This document shows positions 23,283-32,329 of a DNA stretch of 64,000 nucleotides, piece after piece. Below the pieces are notes generated by a model. The model saw only the letters and a list, made by a program, of their open reading frames with translations. It was not told where the DNA came from and made no database searches. Position 1 is the first letter of the stretch; the number at the start of each line of letters is the position of its first letter. This DNA is from Calvatia gigantea. Taxonomy: Eukaryota; Basidiomycota; Agaricomycetes; Agaricales; Lycoperdaceae. The stretch covers positions 2,666,001 to 2,730,000 of the forward strand of contig JACAAK010000004.1 of the NCBI GenBank assembly GCA_025093985.1, read 5' to 3'. The position numbers were made by a program, and so were the translations under genes.

Positions 23283-24030
23283 CTAAGTCGGTCCGCTGGA
23301 ACCTCATCTGATAGAGAAATGAGATGTGGCCTTCGCCATTCTAATAGGAGCAGAAAAACAAGAAGTTGTGTCCATCACGTTTACAGACCCGCAAGGCGCC
23401 GGTGACAGCTGTGAGATTCCAGAAACTCTCTTGATGCTCGCAGTTGGTTTCTACGGGCGTACCGGATGGTGATGTGAGCCATCTGACATATGAAACAAAG
23501 ATGAACGCTCAGAGATGAATTTTCCTGGTTTCGATATCACCTCCTCGGGGCGCCATCAGGTCACAATGTCGTAGATATGAAGAACGTTATTTACATCTTT
23601 TAGGTTCTTATTACTTAGTAAGGTTAGTTGGAAGCGGATAAAAACTTGAACATCTCTGATGTTATTCTGGTACGAGAATCCACACTATCCACGCTATGTG
23701 ATGGGCGCAAATGAGCGCTTATGTAGGAGATGAAATCACGAGGAGGAAGTTTGATCAACGTGCAAGACGGATACCTCCATATGTTTGATAGGTCGGACCA
23801 TCTCAAGTCTCGAAACAGGAAAATTTCAAGCATGACAAAAAATGTCAGAAAGAAGCGAAGCCCATCTGGTACGTGGAGACGAAATCCATCTCTACCAACC
23901 AAGAGGCATTATATCCTTCATCTAGCTACGTAGAGTGGTCTTGGTCTTTGCCATTAGGCTGAACAAGGTTGGATGTCTGCTCGCCAGCCTTGGTTTTTCT
24001 GTGGACCGTGTATGTAAGATTGAAAGGAAG

Positions 24031-24046
24031 AAAAAAAAAAAAAAAA
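24031..24046 (+). repeat. A16 homopolymer
   Basis: Sixteen consecutive A residues in the gene-poor stretch. No flanking duplications or retroelement sequence are visible, so it is probably a simple repeat. Confidence 0.85.
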
Positions 24047-24458
24047 GCAGAGACTTGGGAACCATCAAATGTCATCGGACGGTTCAGGGCCGGCTTTGGA
24101 ATCTAGAAAGAGGCGCCGGAGCCGCAGAGGCTACGTAGTCACGCTTACGATGACGGATCACGAACGCCCCAGGAACAGAGTACATTGGAGGAGGAACGGC
24201 TGGGCAAATGGGGTTATGCGAAATGCCTGCTATAAACCTGTCTTCCTCATGAGGGAGTTCCCCTCAAAGTTCAAGGCCTTCTATTCGCCGTTCACGATTT
24301 TGTAAACCCAGCCACGGACTTGGGCCTTTCATATTCTCCGACACATTCGCTCATACTAGACTAGCCTGCCTTTCATCACGCTCGTTACTCTTTTCTGTCT
24401 CCTTTCTTCCTACCTCCTTATCTACACCCCCTTCCGTAGACACTTCCCGTATGCATCG

Positions 24459-25120
24459 ATGCCGCCATCTTCTGCCATTCCAGACTTCTACTTTTTCTGG
24501 TTCGCTGCATATGAGCCTTTCTTGACCATGATCGGTTTCTTGGGAACATGCGTGTACGTACCCTACGCACTTTCTGAGCCGTTCAACTTCCTTGACGCCG
24601 AACCACTTTTCCAGTGATCCCCTCACTGTAGGAGACTCTTACACCCTACCCCCCGCCCGCTAACGACTTTGTCTTCTTCCAGACACACAATGCCCAAGCA
24701 CCATGGCCAAAGGGAATCCAAATACCCGAGGTACTTCCCCCAGCCACAGTCGTCACGACCATCCAACTTGCACACGTTTGTGCTCTCGTGGGCCTCATGA
24801 ACTGTTTCGTTCTCACCGCAGTCCGCAAACACCTCAATACAAACCTCGCCCTCCAAGAAAAGATCGTCCGTGCTCTTCTCATACCCCTCGTCTTTGGGGA
24901 TGTAGTACATTTGTCAGTAACATTTTGGGCGTTGGGGGACCAGAAATTCAATTTCGCAAATTGGAGCCCCATGTTATGGACGACCCATCTTCTTGGCTTG
25001 TCCCTTCTGCTTCCCCGGATAGCTTGGCATCTTGGCATTGGCCGTTACGTCGATGCGCGAGATGGTCCCAGAGGGGGACTCTCCTCAACTACCAGGCCAG
25101 AACAGCCCATCAAGTCGTAA
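24459..25120 (+). CDS. DUF7704-type fungal membrane protein with a 13-nt microexon
   Basis: A four-helix membrane protein of a fungus-specific family of unknown function. Exons 24459-24553, 24615-24627 and 24683-25120 encode 181 residues. The start MPPSSAIPDFYFFWFAAYEP and the following helix are typical of the family. Later features are APWPKGIQIPEVLPP, helix LAHVCALVGLMNCFVL, RALLIPLVFGDVVHLSV and WTTHLLGLSLLLPRIAW, and the tail is hydrophilic. The microexon is needed to keep the frame: it turns FLGTC into FLGTCVDPLT before THNAQAPWP. The introns around it are 61 and 55 bp, and the second has a CTAAC branch-point-like element. The family label rests on remembered resemblance. Confidence 0.75.
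24615..24627 (+). other. 13-nt internal microexon of the DUF7704 gene
   Basis: The exon TGATCCCCTCACT is bounded by ccag and gtagga. It enters in phase 2 and leaves in phase 0, contributing V-D-P-L-T. Skipping it would put the last exon out of frame. Confidence 0.65.
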
Positions 25121-25452
25121 CGTTGAAGCTATTTACCGGAAATGGAATGAGGTACGTGAATTTTTACCTCCTGTGCTTACCGCTGTTTCATTGGGATTTA
25201 ACCTTGCTTCTTTTGATTGGCAGGGATTTTGTCGCGGTACCGAATTAGAATCACCTCTTATCCGATGGTGGGACTTGTTATTTCTATCGTACAAACTACA
25301 TCGTGTACATCAAGTTCATACGGAGTGTTGACATAGGTCCTAAAATCTAGAATACTTATTGGAAGTAGGGATGAACCCGGGGGACAGGTCAGAGAAGAAG
25401 GGAGTGCAGTCATCGTGTGTACAAATTGCACAGGCTGTCGTCAAGAAACCAT
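25121..25452. other. Convergent intergenic region (332 bp)
   Basis: The 3' flanks of the DUF7704 gene and VID27. No further gene is visible; short frames here are overlaps in other phases. Confidence 0.5.
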
Positions 25453-28375
25453 CTAGTAAGGCGCATTCACGATATTCGAACGACTGGAGCGTGTGTCACC
25501 GGCCAAAGAATACCGCGTCGGCCTCTTGAGTTTATTCTTGTTCACGGCGAGAACGTTATTCTCCAAAGCGACAATCTATCGCGTGGCGGTCAGCGGATCC
25601 GTCGAAGATAAAATGGCAGATTATGACGAGAGATAAACTCACAATTTCCTTGTCATCACCGAACTTGAAATTATCTTGCACGACGTGATCCTCGTACTTC
25701 TTAATCTCGTATCTGTCGAGGAAACCTTTTTTGACTTTGGCAAAGTCCCAAGCAATAACGAATTGTCCCGTAGATGTCACAATCGCATTCTCCTCTTGCC
25801 CTTCGCCTTGGTTAAATCTATAACAGGCAGGCGCCACAGGTGTAACTTAATTAGGGCAAGACGGGGTTAAGAAATTAAGTACGCACCGGGCAGGGGTGAA
25901 CGAGACGTTGTGACCCATGTACGCAACATGTTCGGCACGAAGTTGCAACCTCCTCGGTATCGGTTTCGCCGTCGCCGGGAAACTACGATCAAACCCGAGC
26001 TGGCCAGCATATCGACCTTCACCAATGAGCGTATCAATAAGCAAAAGATACGTCCTGGTCGTTGCGACAATATATCGTCCGTCCGCGGTAACATCAATAC
26101 CGATGATAGGATCCCCAAGAGGTGGCAGGGCCGTCTTGGCGTTTTTGCCGATGGAATCAAAAAGTCGGATGTCGCCCTTCTCGCTGGCCACTGCCAGCTT
26201 TCCCTCCCGAGTGGTGGTAACGCCAGAGAACTGGTTTTTACTGATGTATTGCTTATATTGGCTATCCACCAACTTGTCGCCAGAAATACGGGGATCAATG
26301 CGGAATAGGGCGTTGCCAGACGTTCCGACAACGGTTTGTTCCCGGGTTGTTTGTGCGAATTTGCTCTCGGGAGCGATGTTGAGAACAGGGATATCTTGAT
26401 GTACTTTCCATTCTTCGACCACCTTTCCACGCTCTATATCCATACTGTAGAGCGAGTTTGGTTCTCCATGGTTCATGAGTACCATCTTTGTGTCTTGATC
26501 ATGAAGCATGACCTGGAAAAGGATTTGAGTTCGCAATTTCACATGTGTCCCACAACCACATACATTCTTTGGTTTAAACTCTTTGCCCTTAGGTGTGGAT
26601 ACCTTACTGATGGTTGCGTAATACTTGACGCCCACATCGTTTGAATGGTTGAACACGCCGATATTGTTGCCGCGAACAACATATGACCGGTCTCCTCTGT
26701 AGCCGACTGTAAGCTGTGAATTGCGATCCCCTTTGAAAGGCGCTGAGAGGCCCTCTTCATCCTCCTGTTGATCCTCCTCGTCATCTTCCTCGTCGGACTC
26801 TACACAGTATCAGGTATTAAAGCCCACAAGAAAAGTAAGTCCTTTACCCTTATCAACCTCAAGTTCATCCAATACCTCATCTTCTTCGTTCTCCTCATCA
26901 GAAACGTCCTTCATCTCAACATCCTCAGTTGAGCTCATCACGTATCGTTGCTCATCCTGCTTGATTTTCTCCCAAGATACCTGATGCAAGGTCTCCCACA
27001 AGCACCTCACAAACATCTGTGACATCTCGGTATAATCCTCTTCTGACGCAAACCTCAAACACCAACTCGTGCCCGTCCCATCCGCGTTCACCATATTCCA
27101 TGTAATAGACAACATTCGGTGTGTCCATTTTGGGTTCATATCAGACGAAATAGGGTGTGCGAGAAGCATGTGTTCGCCGTTGTGCGCTGCAAGCGAGTAA
27201 CTGAACGGCCCGTCGGGTCGTCTGAAGATACTGGCCATGAAAACACCTTGAGTTTCGAATTGCGCATGGGCTGGGTCCCAGAGATAGAGAATTGCTTCCT
27301 TCTGGACTAGTTCCTCAGCATTGGGAACGGAGGGAATCGTTGACGTCTGTTGAGGTGGTGGAGCTGGAGACCCTGGGCTGGTGGGGGCGGGTGCGGATGC
27401 TGCTTTGGTTGGTGTGGTCGGAGACCGTGTTGTTGTATCTGATTGAGGACGAGTTCCGGTTTTTGCAGCGACTTTGCGTCGTGGTGTTTGCTTTGCTTTC
27501 GGAGCAGGAGGGCTATGGGGGGAAAGTCGCCATCACCGGTTAGAACACACGGGCAACAGAGTAAGAAAGAGACAAACTGCCAGATGAATTCCTCCAAATC
27601 TGAGTCTTTGGTCTGCTCCGCGCTCCGTCTGTACTTCCTTTCATACATAGCGCGGTACATACAAGTCTCAAAGAATGCTTTAGTTGGTTCATTTGTACCA
27701 ATAGCGACGAACTCGAAGAACTCGTCGACATCGCCATTGAGGTCACGCCAAAGAAAGGAAGGTTCATCATCGGTGGTGCTTGTTCGGAATTCGAGCTCTT
27801 CGCTGATAAGGAATGTCCTTTCTTCATCGGCTGTTTTGAATTAGAAACCAATAAAATCAGACGTGGTGAGATGGCCAAATCCAAACCTACTTTCGTCTTC
27901 GTCTTCGAGCAGTTCCTGGTCGCCTTCCTCATATACTTTGGTCACGACCAGCTGGAAATGGTGTTCCAGCGAGGGAACTCGGCGAATGGTAGCCATAGCT
28001 TCGTTGTATCTTGGAGGATGTTAATCAAATGGTCCGGCGGCATCTGAAAGGGGACGTACATGCATTCTCGCGAGGACCGAATATTTCCAGGCCGGACGAG
28101 ATAGAGTTGTCCTTTATGGTATAGTCACCTATTGTTAACAGAGTAAAACGCGGTTGAAAGGGGCATGAAGACATACCTGTAGAGATCTTGACGACCTCTG
28201 CAGCATTTGGGTCCTCTGTTATTATTACCGGAAGCCACGATCAGAAGCGTCGGAAAGAGATAAGATTAAGACGGTACGAACGCCAGACTTTGCCAATTAC
28301 TGATTATATGAAAGACGATGAGGAGACGGTGGATGTGTTTGGTTGAAATCACTTACGACTCCTAAAGATATTCAT
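25453..28375 (-). CDS. VID27: Vacuolar import and degradation protein Vid27
   Basis: A cytosolic protein with a C-terminal beta-propeller-like Vid27 domain, linked in yeast to catabolite degradation of gluconeogenic enzymes. The start at 28375 gives a short first exon (MNIFRS). The N-terminal PH-like part has NLYLVRPGNIRSS-type sequence and ELEFRTSTTDDEPSFLWRDL. An acidic linker (near 26880-26930 and 26750-26800) precedes the C-terminal domain: NHSNDVGVKYYATISKVS, QDTKMVLMNHGEPNSLYSMD, ERGKVVEEWKVH, QYKQYISKNQFSGVTTTREG, GDIRLFDSIGKNAKTALPPL, IGIDVTADGRYIVATT and GHNVSFTPARFNQGEG. It ends NKLKRPTRYSLAGDTRSS at stop 25453. Several short introns are present. It starts 202 bp from a divergent small gene. 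Confidence 0.93.
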
Positions 28376-28577
28376 GGGTACGGAGAACTGTGAGGGGAAG
28401 GAAGCGAGGGAGGGCTACGTCGTGTTGGAGCTGGTATTCTAAATGTAGGGGGCGACTGAATTAACGTCGTGACAGCGGTCACGATCTCAATTGTCACGAA
28501 TCACGAGTCTGAAGAAGGTCCAAAGTTCGCGTTGAAAGAAATGAAGCTGACGAGACAGCGGCTCAAAGCGATCAACC

Positions 28578-29052
28578 ATGACAACGTTTCCTGCGTCGCC
28601 CACGGCCTCAAGTAAGTATTGTTGCTAGCATATTGTGGGCTCGACTAATTTGTGTTCCAGGGCGTTTTGCTAGTAATTCGACTACACCAACCAAACCGCA
28701 GACATTCAGGAACGGAGAAGACAGTTCCTCGGTGGTCGGTGGCGTAAGATACTTCATGTGTGTGGTATTTGGACTAGATACTCATTATTATGCGCTGGTA
28801 CAGTTCGAGGGTTCGCCAACATCAACCCTTTCGTTTTCCGCCACTACGACAGGGACAGCGTCTAGTCAAGGGGATGCACCTCAGTCCTCCCCCCATCAGA
28901 CATTCGCCGTGACACCAGTTACCTCAGCTAGACCTGCGCTCGCCTCGGTGGAACCTCCACGCCAACTCTATGTGCGGGTAGATCCAGCTTTGTTGACGTG
29001 CTTTGACCCAGCAGATAAGGAATTGTATGATTTATGGGCACCCAAACGGTAA
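28578..29052 (+). CDS. Small uncharacterised protein (121 aa)
   Basis: I do not recognise this protein. Exons 28578-28611, 28661-28743 and 28804-29052 give 121 residues. The first two-thirds are Ser/Thr/Pro-rich (FRNGEDSSSVVGG, TATTTGTASSQGD-like sequence). The last 30 residues look conserved and folded: RQLYVRVDPALLTCFDPADK followed by ELYDLWAPKR. The second intron (28744-28803) is 60 bp and free of stops, so a form retaining it stays in frame. The start is beside a well-placed gtaagt donor. A mitochondrial location is possible from the Arg- and Ser-rich N-terminus, but this is weak. Confidence 0.6.
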
Positions 29053-29248
29053 CGGAGGTTGACAGCCAGGAACAGAGCTGACGGCTAGCTCGCGATCACA
29101 AGCATACAGCAAAGGTACATACTGTACTATGCACAGTCTACGGGGCAACAAGAACTTGTTTCAACCCCCCCCCTCCCCCCACCCCCTCGCGCATGTTTAA
29201 GTGACCTTGTGTGATAATAATAGATAGTGCGCGCGTAGGTACCTCTGT

Positions 29249-29797
29249 TTAATGGAGATCGCCTAGAAATGCGGCGAGTCCGTTGAACTGGGAGTCAGCT
29301 TGTTTTTGTTTCTGGAGTTCTCTTTCCTGATTTTCACGGTTGCGAGCAAGGAGCTGTTGCAGGCCCGGTTTTTTCTTGGGGCGTGACTTTGTGGAAGTGG
29401 CTGTTGGCTGTGAGGCTAATGAGCGGGGTTTTGGGGGTTGTTCTGGGTATGCCATTGTCTGTGGGAGTGGTTGTGCTGTTGACGGCGGGGGATGAGTTGC
29501 TATTGTTCCGTGCTTGCGAGTTGGTAGGAAGACTGGTTTTTGTAGCAGAGTGTCCGTGACAGCTCGACAGATACGACAGGAACGGCGATGGATGCGATTA
29601 GACCTGTTGTTCGCGAAGGCTGTGGAGTGTTGAAGAGGGAGGAACGAGCCACATCGCGAGCAAGACAGAGAGTCTGGTGAAGGATTGTCTGAGTGAAGAG
29701 TGCGTGCGCGGGTCGCGTGGAGAGCAGCGAGTGCAGGAGAAGCCGGGAAGATGGTATAGGGGAGGGTGTGTCTGAACTTGATGGTGGCCGGATCCAT
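29249..29797 (-). CDS. Rpr2/Rpp21/Snm1-like zinc-ribbon protein, putative RNase P/MRP subunit
   Basis: A single-exon frame of 182 codons. A zinc-ribbon of the Rpr2 type is visible: CSRCGSFLP near residue 47 and RRSCRICR about 25 residues later. A Pro/Ser-rich linker follows, then KKKPGLQQLLARNRENQERE and a final FNGLAAFLGDLH. A basic, helical tail of this kind is common in fungal Snm1-like proteins of RNase MRP, which processes pre-rRNA. The assignment is from the CxxC pairs and overall plan, not from a close match. An upstream GTG would extend the frame to 29821, but ATG at 29797 is preferred. It is divergent from the BTB-like gene, with only 73 bp between the starts. Confidence 0.55.
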   Translation of the reverse strand: MDPATIKFRHTLPYTIFPASPALAALHATRARTLHSDNPSPDSLSCSRCGSFLPLQHSTAFANNRSNRIHRRSCRICRAVTDTLLQKPVFLPTRKHGTIATHPPPSTAQPLPQTMAYPEQPPKPRSLASQPTATSTKSRPKKKPGLQQLLARNRENQERELQKQKQADSQFNGLAAFLGDLH

Positions 29798-29870
29798 GTC
29801 TATGTTTGTGTATATTTGCACCTGAGGGCATTGTTTTCAGGAATTGAATAAAATGTTGTGTTGAGTCGCA

Positions 29871-31590
29871 ATGGCAGCCATGCCACTCCCAACCCAGCCC
29901 TCATCTTCATCCCAAATGCCCTCACACAATCCTCGCAGACCGTCCATCTCCTCTACCATGCAATGGCTTTCTCGCAAAGACTCAAGGCATCCTCCGGATC
30001 GCAGCGGCGTTCTCCAGGGCGCCACAGTTGTTCGCACTCCTGAGGATGCTCTCCGGGAAACAAATGTTCGCGTCACATATGTCCCAAAGGCTGAATCATC
30101 CACGCAGCAGCCACCCCCATCTCCGCCCTCAAGTCCTCCGTTGCCCCCTCTCCCACTGCCCGAAGAAGACGAGGACGAGATGCTTGAGGAAACTCCCAAG
30201 CGACCTCCAAAACCACACCGTACAGTTCCCGCACCCCCAAGTCCTACCCCATCCTCGTCCTCGAGTATTCGACCTTCACTCAAGTCCAGATCTAGTACTG
30301 CCGTGGAGGACCTTCCCCACGTGCCTCCCGTTCCCTCTCACATACCCCTATCTGCTCCTGTTCCTCCATTCACTCCCATCCTCGTGTCCGCACCTCCGGG
30401 TCCAGACGTAGACCCTTCCAGGATTGTAGTCATGTTGGAAACGTGTACTACGACCTACAAGACAACAATCGCCACTCTATGCTCTAGACCTTCTTTCCTT
30501 ACGGATTACATTACTTCCCTCACCAAACCACGAACTGCTTCTCAAGCTTCGTCTGTCTATTCTACTGCGAGTACAGACATTGAGGCGTATCGCAATCATC
30601 TTGCCTCTCAAGGATTGCTTCCGGTTACCTCAACGTCGGCATCATCTCTCCACATTTTTCTCGATAGACCAAGCGCTCCGTGAGTATCTCACACCGAGAT
30701 CAACAATCATCGTCGCGTTATATATTTATCCGTCTATTTTCAGATACGCTCATATTTTATCCTTTCTTCGTACACCGTCCATCTCACCCCAGTATCCAAG
30801 CACCCTTCCCCGCGGTGTTCAATTGTCCTCTCTCACGCAGCCAACCTCCAGTTCTCTCTTCAATGCTAAGCTTGAAGCTCTCCTTGAACTCCGCGATGAG
30901 ACCGCTTATCTCGGACTTGACTCGCTTTATAGGTTGTGTACAGATGAGGTCCGTCAGAGGCTGGTACATGCCCCTAAACACATCCGAGGAACCAGTCATG
31001 CTAGCGTCAATACTATGATGGGTCTAGGGATGACACCAACCGTTGGTGGTGGTCCTTCCTCCATTCATAGTCACCATGCGTCCGTGTACAGTCTTCACAC
31101 ACTCATCGAGCGTGTCGAAGGTGACCTAAGCGGATCTAGTAAAGATGGGCTGGACCGTGTTTCAAGAGGCTCGGAAAGTCTAGACGAAGACGGCGTGTGT
31201 GCACTCCCTCCACTTTCCTTCCCCACTTCCCCACTTCCCATACCTACGAGTATGACCAGCATGGCCTCTGCACCCTCAACTACGACGTCACGTCACGTCA
31301 AGGACTCCCCCACACCATCCTTTCAAGTCACGTCTTTGTCGTCCAAGCCTTCAGCCCCATCTTCTTCACCCTCTTACACCCCACCACAATCTAAATCCCC
31401 CTCTCCTACACAAACCTTTACCCGGCCTCAGCTCCACAAGAAATCCGAGTCAGTGTCAGTGGTGTCTATGCGTACGCCGCCTACACCCGACAGCGGTCGG
31501 CGACCTGAAAGCCGAAATAAAGGAAGGATTATGGCGCATCATCGGCCATCTCCATCTGTCACTGCTGCTGAACGCCCCGGCTGGATCTAA
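29871..31590 (+). CDS. BTB/POZ-like domain protein with disordered flanks
   Basis: Two exons (29871 to about 30679, and about 30745-31590) join in the frame DRPSAP-YAHILSFLRT. The N-terminal 170 residues are Pro/Ser-rich with acidic patches. The middle part has a BTB/T1-like pattern: RIVVMLETCTTTYKTTIATL, SLHIFLDRPSAPYAHILSFL, then LRDETAYLGLDSLYRLCTDE. In fungi such domains usually mediate oligomerisation or Cullin-3 binding. The C-terminal 200 residues are again Ser/Pro/Thr-rich (SKPSAPSSSPSYTPPQSKSP), ending in ERPGWI. An AATAAA element at 31743-31748, about 150 bp after the stop, is a plausible polyadenylation signal. Confidence 0.7.
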
Positions 31591-32329
31591 AAAGGTTTTG
31601 CTAGTTTACTTGTCTGGCAATTTCCCCTACTACGTTTGATTGTTATGCATCTTGTCAAGTGCAGGGTTCGCTTGACTGTTTATCTGGATTTTAAGTATTT
31701 GTCGGTTTCGCTCTCCAACTTCGCCTTTGACTTGAAGCTATGAATAAATGCTCGCTTTTGTATTATATACTCCCTCGTTTGCTCTCGTTATGTTGCAGTT
31801 ATCGGTCACATAGATATGCACACTCTCTCGCAATTTCCATTCACTTACCGCCCATCACTTGCATATCCAACCCTCTACCTGTGTTCATGTAATATTCTAT
31901 GTTGTAATAAATTTGGTTTGTCACTGTTCTGGGTTACATGCACCTGCAAGTTCTGTGTGATGCAAAATGACAACACGCGGGCGGAGGACAGTCTGAGCTT
32001 TTGGTTTTATAACTTGCAATTGAACAAGGCAGTACAGCAAGTGCACAAAAACAGTTCACAGTGCATAGACTACTTGGTAACGAAAACAGAACAGGAGTAA
32101 AAGCACAAGCACAAAGCCGCCTGTCATAAACGTCCTCGTCATATCGCATCGCATATACACACCACCATACTAACTACGTGGGCATCATCATAGGAGGCAA
32201 GCTCAGAGAGCTCGATTGAGTTATGGATTTAGAGTACAAACCTTGCTCAGAGGCAAGGTAGAAAAGAGGCCGGGGGCATATAATAAGGCTCATCATTGTT
32301 GGAGTAGTTGTGGAAAGAGCGGGAGCTGC
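31591..32329. other. Convergent intergenic region between the BTB-like gene and SSD1 (739 bp)
   Basis: Apart from an AATAAA element at 31743-31748 I see only AT-rich, noncoding-looking sequence. No gene, RNA or repeat is supported. Confidence 0.5.

Larger units (their letters stand above)
23161..24458. other. Gene-poor intergenic stretch (1.3 kb)
   Basis: This is the longest stretch without a convincing gene. It holds a TG microsatellite (23255-23282) and an A16 run (24031-24046). Frames of 60-90 codons exist on both strands (for example 23624-23902 minus, which lacks an ATG, and 24069-24305 plus), but none resembles a known family or is supported by splice signals. Long promoters for FEX and the DUF7704 gene, or an unrecognised noncoding transcript, remain possible. 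Confidence 0.5.

Noticed and set aside
23624..23902. 92-codon minus-strand frame in the gene-poor stretch
   Set aside because: It begins with TTG, not ATG, has no family resemblance and no supporting splice signals.
24031..24046. A16 run as the tail of a retroposed element
   Set aside because: No target-site duplication or reverse-transcriptase-derived sequence is visible on either side.
24069..24305. 78-codon plus-strand frame starting with ATG
   Set aside because: Basic, low-information sequence with no known motif; a frame of this length is expected by chance here.
28744..28803. Reading straight through 28744-28803 as coding sequence
   Set aside because: It starts with gtaaga and ends in gtacag, is rich in hydrophobic residues unlike its Ser/Pro-rich flanks, and is best read as an intron; a retained form is mentioned as a finding.
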